DNA from: Microlunatus elymi
Lineage (GTDB): Bacteria > Actinomycetota > Actinomycetes > Propionibacteriales > Propionibacteriaceae
Assembly: GCF_007362775.1 (NCBI RefSeq)
Contig: NZ_CP041692.1
Span: 3,844,001-3,908,000 of the forward strand
Length of the DNA stretch: 64,000 nt
Reading direction: 5' to 3'
Shown here: positions 1 to 8,746 of the stretch, piece by piece
Numbering within the stretch: position 1 is the first letter of the stretch
Layout of the letters: each line of letters begins with the position of its first letter
Position numbers and translations under genes: made by a program
Notes under the pieces: generated by a model
Seen by the model: only the letters and a program-made list of their open reading frames with translations
Databases searched by the model: none
Told to the model about the DNA's origin: nothing

Positions 1-405
1 GATCACCGGAAGGCTGCCGAATTCGTCGTCCAGCAACGTCTTCGTCGGCTGCTCGGGCCAGAAGCCGTCCCGGAAGCCGGCGGCGATCACCGGCTCGCCA
101 TCGACTCGGCGCGATGGTTGATGATCAAGCACGTCCCGGACCAGCCGGGTTGCGTGCTCGGCCGAGGTGGCAGCAGAGACGTCGATGCGTCCTTGCTGGA
201 TCGCGTACTGGGTGGCGTGGACGTGCCCGTCGTACAAGCCGGGAATCAGCCAGCGACCCTCGGCATCATGCACAGACGCCCCGTCATTGCGGTGTGGTTC
301 ATGATCAACAATGGCGCGGACCCGGCCGTCGCCGATCTTGACGTCGACCAGGCGGTCCGAGCCCGGACGGCGGACAGCAGCCAACCAAAGCGCATCGTCG
401 GTCAT
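1..405 (-). CDS. Amidohydrolase family protein (YtcJ-like), N-terminal part
   Basis: The gene runs off the left edge, leaving about 135 N-terminal residues. After a short beta-rich start, the motif IPGLYDGHVHATQ carries the H-x-H metal-binding pair typical of the amidohydrolase superfamily. The later stretch GFRDGFWPEQPT resembles the YtcJ/exoenzyme-regulatory-protein branch, but the substrate cannot be read from this fragment. The ATG at 405 overlaps the stop of the upstream hydroxyacid dehydrogenase in an ATGA junction, so it is the third gene of a leftward operon with two dehydrogenases. That context suggests catabolism of a hydroxyacid, a sugar acid or a lactone (inference). Confidence 0.8.
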   Translation of the reverse strand, partial: MTDDALWLAAVRRPGSDRLVDVKIGDGRVRAIVDHEPHRNDGASVHDAEGRWLIPGLYDGHVHATQYAIQQGRIDVSAATSAEHATRLVRDVLDHQPSRRVDGEPVIAAGFRDGFWPEQPTKTLLDDEFGSLPVI

Positions 406-1661
406 CGCCACCGGCCGAGGCTCACGTGACGCGGCGCAAGATCAACACTGCGGCGGACGCCGAGCAGTTGCATCGCTCGCCGGTACTCCTCAGCCAGGAT
501 CTCGTACGCTCGCACCACACCATCCTGGCCGCCGGCCATGATCCCGTACAGGTAGGCCCGGCCGACCAGTGCGGCATCGGCGCCCAAGGCGCGTGCCGCA
601 ACGATGTCCTGACCGTTGCGAATGCCGCTGTCGACCAGGATCGGCACCCGATCACCGAGGGCAGCACGGACCTCGGGCACCAGCGTGATCGGCGCCGGCG
701 TACGGTCCAGCTGCCGGCCGCCGTGGTTGGACAGCACGACACCGTCGGCGCCGTGCTCGACCGCGGCGACGGCGCCGTCGACCGAGAGAATTCCCTTCAC
801 CAGCAGGGTTCCGCGCCAGCTGTCGCGGATCCAGTCCAGGCTCTCCAGGCTGAGGTTGGAGTCGAACACCCGGTCGGCGATCTCGTTGAACTTGTACTTG
901 GACTCCAGGAACATCAACGAGGCAAAGGAAACCTGCTCGGTGGTCAACTTGTTGACCCACCAGTACGGATGCTGAGCCATGTCCGCGATCGTCGACGGCC
1001 GCAGCGTCGGCGGGATGGTCAGCCCGTTCCGGTCGTCCCGGAATCGCTTGCCGGAGACCGCGGTGTCGCAGGTCAGCACGATCGTCGAACAGCCCGCGTT
1101 CGCCGCCCGGCGGATCAGTTCGGCGTTGATCTCCTGCGAGGTCGGGTAGAGCTGGAACCAGAGATCCACCTCGGGTGCGGCCGCCCGCACCTGCTCCACC
1201 GTGCTGTTGCCGACGGTGGACAACCCGTACGGGATGCCGACGGCCTGCGCAACGCGCGCCACCGCCGCCTCGCCGTGGTGATGCATCATCCGGGTGTAGC
1301 CGGTCGCGCCGAAGCCGAGCGGCAGCGACCAGGTCCGGCCGAGGAGTTCGACCTCAAGATCAGGATCGGCCACCGCTCGCAGCGCATCGGGATGAAAGGT
1401 CAGCCCTCGATAGGCCTGCACGTTGCGCTCGGCGGTGATCTCCGATTCCGCTGCCCCGTCGACGTAGTCGAACACCGATCGCGGGGTGGTCCGGCGTGCG
1501 ATCTTGCGCAGATCGTCGATGGTCAGCGCGTTGTCCAGCCGCCGCTGAACCCGATCACGGGAGACGGAGCGGAATTGGATGTTCTGTCGAATCTCCGACC
1601 AGCGCGGCCGGCGGCGTACCACCTCGACGGGAGGAAGTCCGGGAAGTCGCATCGGCCTCAC
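402..1661 (-). CDS. FMN-dependent alpha-hydroxy-acid dehydrogenase (lactate/mandelate dehydrogenase type)
   Basis: A 419-residue protein of the FMN-linked 2-hydroxyacid dehydrogenase/oxidase family, which oxidises an L-2-hydroxyacid to the 2-keto acid. SNHGGRQLD at 311-319 carries the catalytic histidine (H313). Lys289 in LVKGI is the FMN N1 contact, and VDSGIR plus GRAYLYG form the phosphate-binding end of the TIM barrel. The family is usually 370-420 residues. The GTG at 1661 overlaps the preceding stop (GTGA); an in-frame ATG lies at 1652. The gene sits between an idonate-type dehydrogenase and an amidohydrolase. The substrate is uncertain: lactate, mandelate, glycolate or another hydroxyacid are all possible. 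Confidence 0.88.
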   Translation of the reverse strand: MRPMRLPGLPPVEVVRRRPRWSEIRQNIQFRSVSRDRVQRRLDNALTIDDLRKIARRTTPRSVFDYVDGAAESEITAERNVQAYRGLTFHPDALRAVADPDLEVELLGRTWSLPLGFGATGYTRMMHHHGEAAVARVAQAVGIPYGLSTVGNSTVEQVRAAAPEVDLWFQLYPTSQEINAELIRRAANAGCSTIVLTCDTAVSGKRFRDDRNGLTIPPTLRPSTIADMAQHPYWWVNKLTTEQVSFASLMFLESKYKFNEIADRVFDSNLSLESLDWIRDSWRGTLLVKGILSVDGAVAAVEHGADGVVLSNHGGRQLDRTPAPITLVPEVRAALGDRVPILVDSGIRNGQDIVAARALGADAALVGRAYLYGIMAGGQDGVVRAYEILAEEYRRAMQLLGVRRSVDLAPRHVSLGRWR

Positions 1662-2695
1662 TCCGCCTGTTCATGATCATCACCGATCCGCAACAACACC
1701 TTGCTGGCAGCGGTTCTGTCGGCGGCGGTCCGGAACGCCTGCAGTGCCTCACGCAGCGGGAACTCGTGCGAGATCAGCGGTTCGGGATCGATCTCGTCTG
1801 CCAGCAACTCGATCGCCTCGGCAAACTCGGTGTGGAACCGCCAGGACCCGTGCAGCTGGAGCTCCTTGTTCACAAGGGCATTGCCGAGGATCGCGGTCAT
1901 CCCCGGCGGCAGGATGCCGACCTGAACGACTCGGCCGGCACGGCGTACGGTCCGGATGCAGCTGTTCAGCCCGGGCCCGGAACCGGATGCCTCGATCGCC
2001 ACGTCGACCTGCTCCGGCCAGGAATCTTCCTGGTCGGCACGCAGCAGCACGTCGGCCCCCATCGACTTCGCCTGAGCCAATGCGAAGTCGGTCAGATCGG
2101 AGGCGTAGATGGTGCCCGCGCCGGCCTGTCGCGCTGCCGCCACGGCCAGCGAACCGATCGGCCCGGCGCCGGTGACGAGCACCGACTTGCCGGCGATGTC
2201 GCCCGCGCGTTTGACCGCGTGGTGGGCGACGGTGAACGGTTCTGCCAGCGCTGCGCGGCGCAGCGTCATCCCGGCCGGCAGCGGTACCGCGCGATCGGCG
2301 CTCACGACGAGCCGTTCGGTGAAGCCGCCCTGGACATGCGGGAAGTGCGCGGCGGACCCGAGGTAACGGCTGGACGGGCACAGTTGCGGGCGGCCGCCGG
2401 TGCATTCGGCGCATTCGCCGCACACCTGAGCCGGGTGCACCGCCACCGGCTGCCCCGGTTCGAGTCCGGTCACCCCCACACCGAGCGCACCGACCCGGCC
2501 GACCACCTCGTGGCCGGCGACCAAGGGTTCACGGATCACGAACTCGCCGGCGGCGCCGTCGTGGAAGTAGTGCAGATCGGAGCCGCAGATGCCCCCGTAC
2601 GCGATGTCGACGGCGACCTCGCCGGGCCTGGGCTCCGGCTTCGGCAATTCGGCCACCCGCAGCTGTCCGGCACCTTCGATCACACACGCCAACAT
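1658..2695 (-). CDS. Zinc-dependent medium-chain dehydrogenase, L-idonate 5-dehydrogenase-like
   Basis: A 345-residue MDR-family alcohol/polyol dehydrogenase. GGICGSDLHYF supplies catalytic-zinc Cys37, and GHE supplies His62/Glu63. Cys92, Cys95, Cys98 and Cys106 form the structural zinc site. VTGAGPIG near residue 172 is the Rossmann nucleotide-binding loop. The N-terminal pattern (CGSDLHYFHDGAAGEF) is closest to L-idonate 5-dehydrogenases, which act on idonate or similar sugar acids with NAD(P). It is the first gene of a three-gene leftward operon and overlaps the next gene by 4 bp. A perfect palindrome lies about 115 bp upstream of its start and may be its operator. The substrate assignment is inference. 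Confidence 0.85.
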   Translation of the reverse strand: MLACVIEGAGQLRVAELPKPEPRPGEVAVDIAYGGICGSDLHYFHDGAAGEFVIREPLVAGHEVVGRVGALGVGVTGLEPGQPVAVHPAQVCGECAECTGGRPQLCPSSRYLGSAAHFPHVQGGFTERLVVSADRAVPLPAGMTLRRAALAEPFTVAHHAVKRAGDIAGKSVLVTGAGPIGSLAVAAARQAGAGTIYASDLTDFALAQAKSMGADVLLRADQEDSWPEQVDVAIEASGSGPGLNSCIRTVRRAGRVVQVGILPPGMTAILGNALVNKELQLHGSWRFHTEFAEAIELLADEIDPEPLISHEFPLREALQAFRTAADRTAASKVLLRIGDDHEQAE

Positions 2696-2810
2696 CGCCC
2701 TCGATCACCTCTCGTCGTCTCGTGCTCACGCATCCGGTCGTCATTGTCGCCCGCCGACGCCCTCCTCCGACACGGGGTCTCGCGCCGAGCCTCCAATCAC
2801 CATCGGATCG

Positions 2811-2846
2811 GGTGAAATTCGCACCGACATTGGTGCGAATTTCACC
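2811..2846. promoter_or_regulatory. Perfect 15-bp inverted repeat between divergent genes (candidate operator)
   Basis: GGTGAAATTCGCACC at 2811-2825 is followed by 6 bp and then its exact reverse complement at 2832-2846. It lies between the leftward dehydrogenase operon (start 2695) and the rightward membrane-protein gene (start 2872), only 25 bp from the latter. Symmetry and position fit a dimeric repressor site, for example of the GntR, LacI or MarR type. No regulator gene is adjacent. A transcribed hairpin is the alternative. Confidence 0.6.
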
Positions 2847-2871
2847 CGTTGGGAGCTGTGCGAAGGAAAGG

Positions 2872-3588
2872 ATGTCCGACATGGGTCCGAGCACCGCGCA
2901 CACCACCGCCAGCAGAGCCTGGTTGTTGGCCGGCGCCGGCTGGCACTGGCTGCTGGTGCTGGTGACCGGTGCGTCGTTGATCACCCAGACCGTGCTGGTG
3001 ATCATCGGCGGCATCGACGTCAACTCCGGCGCGGCCACGGCAACCCTGCCGTTGGGCACCCGGCTGGTGAACCTGTTCAGCTTCTTCACCATACAGAGCA
3101 ACATCCTGGTCCTGGCCGGCGCGATCAGACTGTTGATCGATCCGCGACTGCGTGGCCTCGGCTGGCAGGTGCTGCGACTCGACGGCCTGCTCGGGATCGT
3201 GATCACCGGTCTGGTGTACGTGACCGTGTTGCGTCCGCTGATGCAGCCGACCGGGATCCACGCCTTCGTCAATGCCGGTCTGCACTATCTGGCGCCGCCG
3301 CTCGCTTTCGTCGGCTGGTTGATCTTCGGCCCGCGTCCGCGGATCTCCTGGCGGGTGTTGATCGTGTCGCTGTGCTGGCCCATCTCCTGGATCGTCTACA
3401 CCCTGATCCGCGGCGCGATCACCGGCTGGTATCCCTACCCGTTCCTGGACGCCGGCAGCCTCGGCTGGCCGATCGCCCTGCGCAACATCGGTGTCATCGT
3501 GCTGATCGCTTTGGTGATCTTGATGATCATGAAAGCGATCGACCGGTTGCGTATCGCCGCGGTTCCCCAGTCAACTCCCCGACCATGA
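2872..3588 (+). CDS. Pr6Pr family integral membrane protein
   Basis: About 238 residues with six hydrophobic segments. The first (WLLAGAGWHWLLVLVTGASL) begins near residue 16. NLFSFFTIQSNIL near residue 65, a GIHAFVNAGLHYLAPPLAFVGW block and WPISWIVYTLIRGAITGWYPYPF are the conserved signatures of the Pr6Pr (androgen-induced gene 1-like) membrane family in actinobacteria. Its biochemical role is not established. The ATG at 2872 has a good ribosome-binding site (GAAGGAAAGG); upstream in-frame starts would run through the palindrome at 2811-2846 and were rejected. It is divergent from the dehydrogenase operon and may share its control. Confidence 0.85.
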   Translation: MSDMGPSTAHTTASRAWLLAGAGWHWLLVLVTGASLITQTVLVIIGGIDVNSGAATATLPLGTRLVNLFSFFTIQSNILVLAGAIRLLIDPRLRGLGWQVLRLDGLLGIVITGLVYVTVLRPLMQPTGIHAFVNAGLHYLAPPLAFVGWLIFGPRPRISWRVLIVSLCWPISWIVYTLIRGAITGWYPYPFLDAGSLGWPIALRNIGVIVLIALVILMIMKAIDRLRIAAVPQSTPRP

Positions 3589-3611
3589 GACAGCCGGCAA
3601 CAGGACCCGAG

Positions 3612-3899
3612 TCAACAGGTTGCGATGTAGTCGAAGGATCCCGCGAGGTGGGAGAACGTGTAGCGTTGACCGGCCGATATCGAAGCGCACTTGGTGTCTG
3701 GCGCAAACTTGAACACGACCTTGACCCTGACCGCGTGTGTGCAATCGTTTTGCACCGTGACCCGAATCGGGGATTGAGATGTCTTCCGCACACACGACGG
3801 TGCTGTCGCGGCAGCCGCATTCGGCGCAGCGATGGTCAACGCAGAAATCGCGGGTACCCCGGCAGAGGCTAACGTCAAGCCGGTTCGGATCTTTGTCAT
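3612..3899 (-). CDS. Small secreted protein with tendamistat-like (alpha-amylase inhibitor) cysteine pattern
   Basis: 95 residues. A signal peptide (MTKIRTGLTLASAG, ending near the AxA of PNAAAATA) is followed by a mature domain of about 65 residues with four cysteines. The pattern APSC, NDC, a VRVKVVF strand, DTKC, AGQ and a final YIATC matches the order and spacing of the two disulfides of Streptomyces tendamistat. The W-R-Y triad that tendamistat uses to block alpha-amylase is not visible; the loop reads TSQSPIR. The scaffold may therefore be conserved without the inhibitor function. The ATG is preceded by GAGGAG. It is monocistronic and faces the rightward membrane-protein gene. The family match is by eye. 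Confidence 0.6.
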   Translation of the reverse strand: MTKIRTGLTLASAGVPAISALTIAAPNAAAATAPSCVRKTSQSPIRVTVQNDCTHAVRVKVVFKFAPDTKCASISAGQRYTFSHLAGSFDYIATC

Positions 3900-4218
3900 G
3901 GAGTCTCCTCAGGCACGCGATTGACGATGCCAGACATAGCGGGAAGCGGACTCCGGTCGACGGCCCCTGCGGTGCGAGCGAGCAGTCGTTGTTACTGTGC
4001 GGCTTGCCGTCCGCCAACTCCACCGGCACAACGCAAACGAGCTGTACGGCTCCGCGATCGCCGAAGCGGGCATAGCGGTGACATTCCTTCGGCCGTGCGC
4101 GCTGCTCGCAAGATCGTCGTTGATCATCCGCAGTCTGGCCGATCCGTGAGCTTGAGACTCCTGGCACCGGGCTGAGCGCTCTGGGCCGCCGCTCAGCACC
4201 CGGCCCTACTCTGTCGTC
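3900..4218. other. Intergenic region, nothing recognised
   Basis: About 320 bp between the leftward secreted-protein gene and tatA. Short open frames exist on both strands but show no motif, no good ribosome-binding site and no protein-like composition. The last 40 bp must contain the tatA promoter. A short CGGGCTGAGCGC/GCCGCTCAGCACCCGG dyad near 4170-4204 could be a weak hairpin. Confidence 0.4.
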
Positions 4219-4491
4219 GTGCTAGCACCGATCCCCCTGGCGCTCGACATCGGCCCGAGCGAGTTGTTGATCATCCTGGTGATCGTCGTCGTGCTTTTCG
4301 GCGGCAGCCGGTTGGCCGGTCTCGGCAAGGGTGCCGGGCGGGCCCTGCGCGAATTCAAGGAAGAGACGCAGTCACCCGACGAGATCCCGGCGGACGATCA
4401 GCAGAAGGCAGCATCCCCGAATCTGGGTGCCGAATCTGCAGCCGAGCCGCCAGCACCGGCACCGGCACCGGAGAACAAGGTCGCCTCGTAG
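4219..4491 (+). CDS. tatA: Sec-independent protein translocase subunit TatA
   Basis: 90 residues. A short hydrophilic N-terminus with the ALDIGPSELL start typical of TatA is followed by one transmembrane helix (LIILVIVVVLFGGSRL, about residues 14-30). Then comes the amphipathic helix GLGKGAGRALREFKEET, and finally a Pro/Ala-rich acidic tail. TatA oligomerises in the inner membrane to form the twin-arginine export pore. The GTG start is the only one that keeps the full helix. The gene is single here; tatC and tatB are not in the window. TatA rather than TatB is chosen because of the FGGSRL/GLGKG hinge and the short tail. Confidence 0.9.
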   Translation: MLAPIPLALDIGPSELLIILVIVVVLFGGSRLAGLGKGAGRALREFKEETQSPDEIPADDQQKAASPNLGAESAAEPPAPAPAPENKVAS

Positions 4492-4531
4492 TGCCCAGCT
4501 CGTAGTCCCCGGCGCCGATTGGTGCGAGTGG

Positions 4532-4984
4532 CTAGCGCTGCACCGCGTTCAGGTGTGCGGCGATGTCCCGCGGTCGGCCGATCTCGTTGAGCATCGTCCA
4601 GGCAACGACGCCGTCGGCGTCCAGCACGAACGATCCTCGAGTCGCACAGCCCAGCTCCGCGTCGAAGACGCCGTACGCACTCGCGGTCGCGCCGTGTGGC
4701 CAGAAGTCGCTGAGCAGACCGAACCCCAACCCGAGTTGGTCGGCGAAGGTACGCAGCGCGTAGATGGTGTCGACGGAGATCGCCAGCACTCGGGCACCGG
4801 CCGCGGTGAAGTCGGGCCATGCCTCCTGCAGCTCGGCCAGCTCGCGGCTGCAGATGCCGCTGAAGGCGTACGGATAGAACACCAGCAGCGCGGGCGCGCC
4901 GAGCAGATCTCGCCGCTCGACGACCTCGCCGTGCTGATTGCGCAACGCGAAGTCCGGCGCCGGATCTCCGACGTCCAGCGCCAT
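4532..4984 (-). CDS. ahpE: Thioredoxin-dependent peroxiredoxin, AhpE type
   Basis: 150 residues of thioredoxin fold. The peroxidatic cysteine lies in FYPYAFSGICSRELAEL. With the ATG at 4984 it is Cys45, the same number as in M. tuberculosis AhpE, and that ATG is also spaced correctly from GGAAGG. A GTG 6 bp upstream is the alternative. LLSDFWPHG and AYGVFDAELG are strongly AhpE-like. One-cysteine peroxiredoxins of this type reduce hydroperoxides and peroxynitrite. The neighbours DUF3052 and aceE give the same order as Rv2238c-Rv2239c-Rv2241, which supports orthology. Confidence 0.93.
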   Translation of the reverse strand: MALDVGDPAPDFALRNQHGEVVERRDLLGAPALLVFYPYAFSGICSRELAELQEAWPDFTAAGARVLAISVDTIYALRTFADQLGLGFGLLSDFWPHGATASAYGVFDAELGCATRGSFVLDADGVVAWTMLNEIGRPRDIAAHLNAVQR

Positions 4985-5054
4985 GGTCACCCCTTCCAGC
5001 CGACTTGTCAGCGTCCGAAGGCGCTGTGGCGCGCCCTGAAGCCGACCCGTCGGT

Positions 5055-5480
5055 TCAGTGTCGCGAGCCCTTCGGTGGCACCAGTTTGCTGGCGGTCCAG
5101 CCGCTGGTCACCGGGACCGTACTGGTCAGCGCCAGCCCGGCCGTCACCGCGCCCTCGTTCAGATCGGTGGCGTCGACAAAGCCCTCGCGGCCGACCTTCG
5201 GCGTCAGCAGCCAGACGTAGCCGTTGTCGCTGAGATCGGTGACCGCGTCGACCAGACCGTCGATCAGGTCGCCGTCCGCGTCACGCCACCAGAGCAGTAC
5301 GACGTCGACCGGCTCCATCGCCTCCTCGATCAATTCACCCTGGATGAGGTCCTCGATCTCGGTCCGAAGCGTCTCGTCGACGTCCTCGTCCCATCCCAAC
5401 TCCTGGACGATCTGACCAGGTTTGAAACCGAGCCTCGAAACGGCCGAAGACGTAGGTTCGGGCCGCGCGGAAGAACTCAC
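5055..5480 (-). CDS. DUF3052 family protein
   Basis: About 141 residues, matching actinobacterial DUF3052 proteins (the Rv2239c family). The signature runs SRLGFKPGQIVQELGWDEDVDE, then an acidic helix, VDVVLLWWRDADGDLIDGLVDA and YVWLLTPKVGREG. Its function is unknown. The GTG at 5480 follows GGAGG closely; longer in-frame starts add a Pro/Arg-rich stretch that does not resemble the family. Together with ahpE it lies upstream of, and divergent from, aceE, an arrangement conserved in mycobacteria. Confidence 0.85.
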   Translation of the reverse strand: MSSSARPEPTSSAVSRLGFKPGQIVQELGWDEDVDETLRTEIEDLIQGELIEEAMEPVDVVLLWWRDADGDLIDGLVDAVTDLSDNGYVWLLTPKVGREGFVDATDLNEGAVTAGLALTSTVPVTSGWTASKLVPPKGSRH

Positions 5481-5912
5481 AACACCTCCAGTCCCAGCCC
5501 CGCCCGGTTGGCGAGGAACTTGGTCTAACACCCGTTGCCGGAGCGCTGGGCTCGGGCGAATCACCGGCGGTGCCGCCCTTTGATCCGTCAGACTGCCAGA
5601 GCTTGCGCGTCTGGGGAAAGTTCGGCGGACGGAAATGCCGTGTTGTTATGCATCGTTTCTCCGCTGCCGGGGCATTTGTCGCCTGAAGCCAAAGATTGGC
5701 CAAAGCCGGCGGCCCGGCCCGGCGCCCGTTCGCGAAACCGGTAACCGGCCCGGCGGCCAATGCACAGGACCGCGTACGAGCGGTTCGGCCGAGGTGACAG
5801 GATGGGACGCACGTGAACCGAACCTGCCGACCTGCGCACCAGCTCGTCGGCACGACCAAACCTGCAACGAGACCGCAGCACCACCCAGAGCTGCAACGAG
5901 TGAGGAGCCTCG
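5481..5912. other. Divergent intergenic region upstream of aceE
   Basis: About 430 bp between the DUF3052 gene and aceE. It must hold both promoters and the 5' leader of aceE. No convincing operator, riboswitch or conserved small gene was recognised. The final 20 bp carry the aceE ribosome-binding site (GTGAGGAG). Confidence 0.4.
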
Positions 5913-8681
5913 ATGGCCAGTCCTGGAAAGCGCCCAGCCATCACCGCTGAGGGCCTGCCCAGCCAGATCCCCGACACCGATCCCGAAGAGACCCGGGAGT
6001 GGTTGGAGTCGCTGGACGGTCTGCTCGCTCAGGACGGCAAGCACCGGGCGCGATTCATCATGCTGAAGCTGCTGGAGCACGCCCGCGAGCGGCAGGTCGG
6101 CCTGCCGGCCCTGCGCAGTAGCGACTACATCAACACCATCTCCACCGAGCTGGAGCCGGATTTCCCCGGCGACGAGCTGATCGAGCGCCGGATCCGGGCC
6201 TTCATCCGGTGGAACGCCGCGATCATGGTGTCCAAGGCCAACCGCAAGGGCCTCGAGGTCGGCGGCCACATCGCCACCTATCAGAGCGTGGCCAGCCTGT
6301 ACGAGGTCGGCTTCAACCACTTCTTCCGGGGCAAGGACCATCCGGGCGGCGGTGACCAGGTCTTCTTCCAGGGCCACGCCTCCCCCGGCATCTACTCCCG
6401 CGCCTTCCTCGAGGGCCGGCTGAGCACCGAGCAGTTGGACGGCTTCCGGCAGGACGCCTCGCGCGGTCCGGGCCGGTCGGTCACCTCTTACCCGCATCCG
6501 CGGATCATGCCCGACTTCTGGGAGTTCCCCACGGTGTCGATGGGCATCGGCGGGGTGAACTCGATCTACCAGGCGCGGTTCAACCGTTACCTGCACAACC
6601 GCGGCATCCGCGACACCTCGCAGCAGCGGGTCTGGGGCTTCCTCGGCGACGGCGAGATGGGCGAGGTCGAATCGCTCGGCGCGATCGGCGTGGCCGCACG
6701 GGAAGAGCTGGACAACCTGACCTGGGTGATCAACTGCAACCTGCAGCAGTTGGACGGTCCGGTCCGCGGCAACGGCAAGGTCGTCCAGGAGTTGGAGTCG
6801 ATGTTCCTCGGCGCCGGCTGGAACGTGATCAAGGTCTTGTGGAGTCGGGACTGGGATCCGCTGCTCAAGGCCGACGTGTCCGGCGCGCTGGTGAACAAGA
6901 TGAACACCACGCCGGACGGCCAGTTCCAGACCTACTCGGTGGAGAACGGCGCCTACATCCGGGACAAGTTCTTCGACTCGCCCGAGCTGCAGCGGATGGT
7001 GCAGAACTACACCGATGATGATCTTCGCCGGCTCGGCCGCGGTGGTCACGACTACCGCAAGGTGTACGCGGCCTTCAAGGCTGCCACCGAGCACGTCGGT
7101 CAGCCGACGGTGATCCTGGCTCAGACCGTGAAGGGCTGGACCATCGACGCGCTGGAGGCGCGCAACGCGACGCACCAGATGAAGAAGCTGACCACCGACG
7201 ACCTGAAGGCGTTCCGGGACCGGCTGTACCTGCCGATCAGCGATGATCAACTGACCGATCCGTACGATCCGCCGTACTTCCATCCGGGTGCGGATTCGCC
7301 GGAAATGCAGTACATGCAGGAAAGGCGGCGTGAGCTCGGTGGCTACCTGCCGGAGCGACGGGTCAAGCCCAAGATCGTCAAGCTGCCCGGTGACGACGTC
7401 TACACCCCGCTGATGAAGTCGGCCGGCAACGCCAAGGTGGCCACCACCCAGGCACTGGTCCGGTTGCTGCGGGACCTGATGAAGGATCCGGAGATCGGCC
7501 AGCGGATCGTGCCGATCGCGCCGGACGAATTCCGCACCTTCGGCATGGACTCGATGTTCCCGACGGCGAAGATCTACTCCCCGCACGAGCAGACCTACGA
7601 CTCGGTGGACCGCAAGCTGCTGCTGAGTTGGAAGGAAGGCCCGAAGGGCCAGCTGCTGCACGAGGGCATCTCCGAGGTCGGCGCACTCGGCTCGTTCACT
7701 GCTGCGGGTACGGCGTACTCCACCCACGGCGAGCCGATGATCCCGATCTACATCTTCTACTCGATGTTCGGCTTCCAGCGCACCGGCGACTTCATCTGGG
7801 CGGCTGCCGACCAGATGAGCCGCGGCTTCCTGATCGGCGCCACTGCCGGTCGGACCACACTCACCGGCGAGGGCACCCAGCACGCCGACGGGCATTCTCC
7901 CTTGCTGGCTTCGACGAACCCGGCCGTGGTGCACTACGACCCGGCGTTCGGGTTCGAGATCGCGCAGATCGTCAAGGACGGCCTGCGCCGGATGTACGGC
8001 TACGAGTCCGAGGAGCATCCAGGCGGCGAGGACGTGATCTACTACCTGACCGTCTACAACGAGCCGGTCGACCAGCCGGGTCCGCCGGATGATCTTGATG
8101 TGTCGGCGATCCTGAAGGGCATCTACCGCTTCAAGTACGCGCCGGAGATCAACTCCGACGGTGATCATCCGGTGGCGCAGGTGCTGGCCTCCGGGGTCGC
8201 GATGCCGTCGGCGCTGAAGGCGCAGCAGCTGCTCGCTGAGGAGTGGGGTGTGGCCGCAGACGTCTGGTCGGTGACCTCCTGGAACGAGCTGCGCCGCGAG
8301 GCGCTGGAAGTTGATCACCACAACTTCAACCATCCGGGCGAGGACCGGCGGACTCCGTACGTCACTCAGGCGTTGCAGGGGACCGAGGGCCCGGCGATCG
8401 CGGTCAGCGACTACATGCATGCGGTTCAAGATCAGATTCAGCAGTGGGTGCCGAACAAGTGGCTGTCACTCGGCGCCGACGGCTTCGGCATCGCCGACAC
8501 CCGAGCGGGTGCGCGGCGCTACTTCCAGGTCGACGCACAATCGATCGTTGTGGCCACCCTGGAGGCGCTGGCCCGCGACGGCAAGGTCGACGCCGACGCA
8601 CCCGCGCAGGCGTACAAGAAGTACGAGCTGAACGATCCGACCTCGACCTCCGGTGTGCAGCAGGAGGGCGCCGGCGCGTAG
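5913..8681 (+). CDS. aceE: Pyruvate dehydrogenase E1 component, homodimeric type
   Basis: 922 residues, the usual size for homodimeric AceE of the pyruvate dehydrogenase complex. This enzyme decarboxylates pyruvate with thiamine diphosphate and passes the acetyl group to the lipoyl domain of E2. The ThDP motif [14 protein letters not shown] near residue 245, with [16 protein letters not shown] just after, binds Mg-Th[19 protein letters not shown] and the C-terminal transketolase-like half ([19 protein letters not shown]) are family-typical. The ATG at 5913 follows GAGGAG. It is monocistronic, ending at a strong hairpin. E2 and E3 are not in the window. Confidence 0.97.
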   Translation: MASPGKRPAITAEGLPSQIPDTDPEETREWLESLDGLLAQDGKHRARFIMLKLLEHARERQVGLPALRSSDYINTISTELEPDFPGDELIERRIRAFIRWNAAIMVSKANRKGLEVGGHIATYQSVASLYEVGFNHFFRGKDHPGGGDQVFFQGHASPGIYSRAFLEGRLSTEQLDGFRQDASRGPGRSVTSYPHPRIMPDFWEFPTVSMGIGGVNSIYQARFNRYLHNRGIRDTSQQRVWGFLGDGEMGEVESLGAIGVAAREELDNLTWVINCNLQQLDGPVRGNGKVVQELESMFLGAGWNVIKVLWSRDWDPLLKADVSGALVNKMNTTPDGQFQTYSVENGAYIRDKFFDSPELQRMVQNYTDDDLRRLGRGGHDYRKVYAAFKAATEHVGQPTVILAQTVKGWTIDALEARNATHQMKKLTTDDLKAFRDRLYLPISDDQLTDPYDPPYFHPGADSPEMQYMQERRRELGGYLPERRVKPKIVKLPGDDVYTPLMKSAGNAKVATTQALVRLLRDLMKDPEIGQRIVPIAPDEFRTFGMDSMFPTAKIYSPHEQTYDSVDRKLLLSWKEGPKGQLLHEGISEVGALGSFTAAGTAYSTHGEPMIPIYIFYSMFGFQRTGDFIWAAADQMSRGFLIGATAGRTTLTGEGTQHADGHSPLLASTNPAVVHYDPAFGFEIAQIVKDGLRRMYGYESEEHPGGEDVIYYLTVYNEPVDQPGPPDDLDVSAILKGIYRFKYAPEINSDGDHPVAQVLASGVAMPSALKAQQLLAEEWGVAADVWSVTSWNELRREALEVDHHNFNHPGEDRRTPYVTQALQGTEGPAIAVSDYMHAVQDQIQQWVPNKWLSLGADGFGIADTRAGARRYFQVDAQSIVVATLEALARDGKVDADAPAQAYKKYELNDPTSTSGVQQEGAGA

Positions 8682-8713
8682 TTGATCTTGCCCGACTTGA
8701 TCTTGCTCTGCTG

Positions 8714-8746
8714 ATGCGCGGTGACCCTGCTCGGGTCACCGCGCAT
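8714..8746. terminator. Strong hairpin between convergent aceE and vapC, probably a bidirectional terminator
   Basis: ATGCGCGGTGACCC at 8714-8727 pairs perfectly with GGGTCACCGCGCAT at 8733-8746 across a 5-nt loop. The right arm contains the stop codon of vapC (8736-8738), so vapC translation ends inside the hairpin. No long U-tract follows on either side, which is common in high-GC actinobacteria. Confidence 0.75.

Noticed and set aside
402-1676. Rightward frame opposite the hydroxyacid dehydrogenase
   Set aside because: No recognisable motif, low-complexity composition and complete overlap with a conserved flavin enzyme.
3909-4199. Short open frames between the secreted-protein gene and tatA
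   Set aside because: No good ribosome-binding site, no motif, and the frames lie on both strands over the same bases.
5646-8429. Very long open frame antisense to aceE (over 900 codons)
   Set aside because: It mirrors aceE in a high-GC genome, has an Arg/Gly/His-biased composition and no domain; aceE itself is a clear match.
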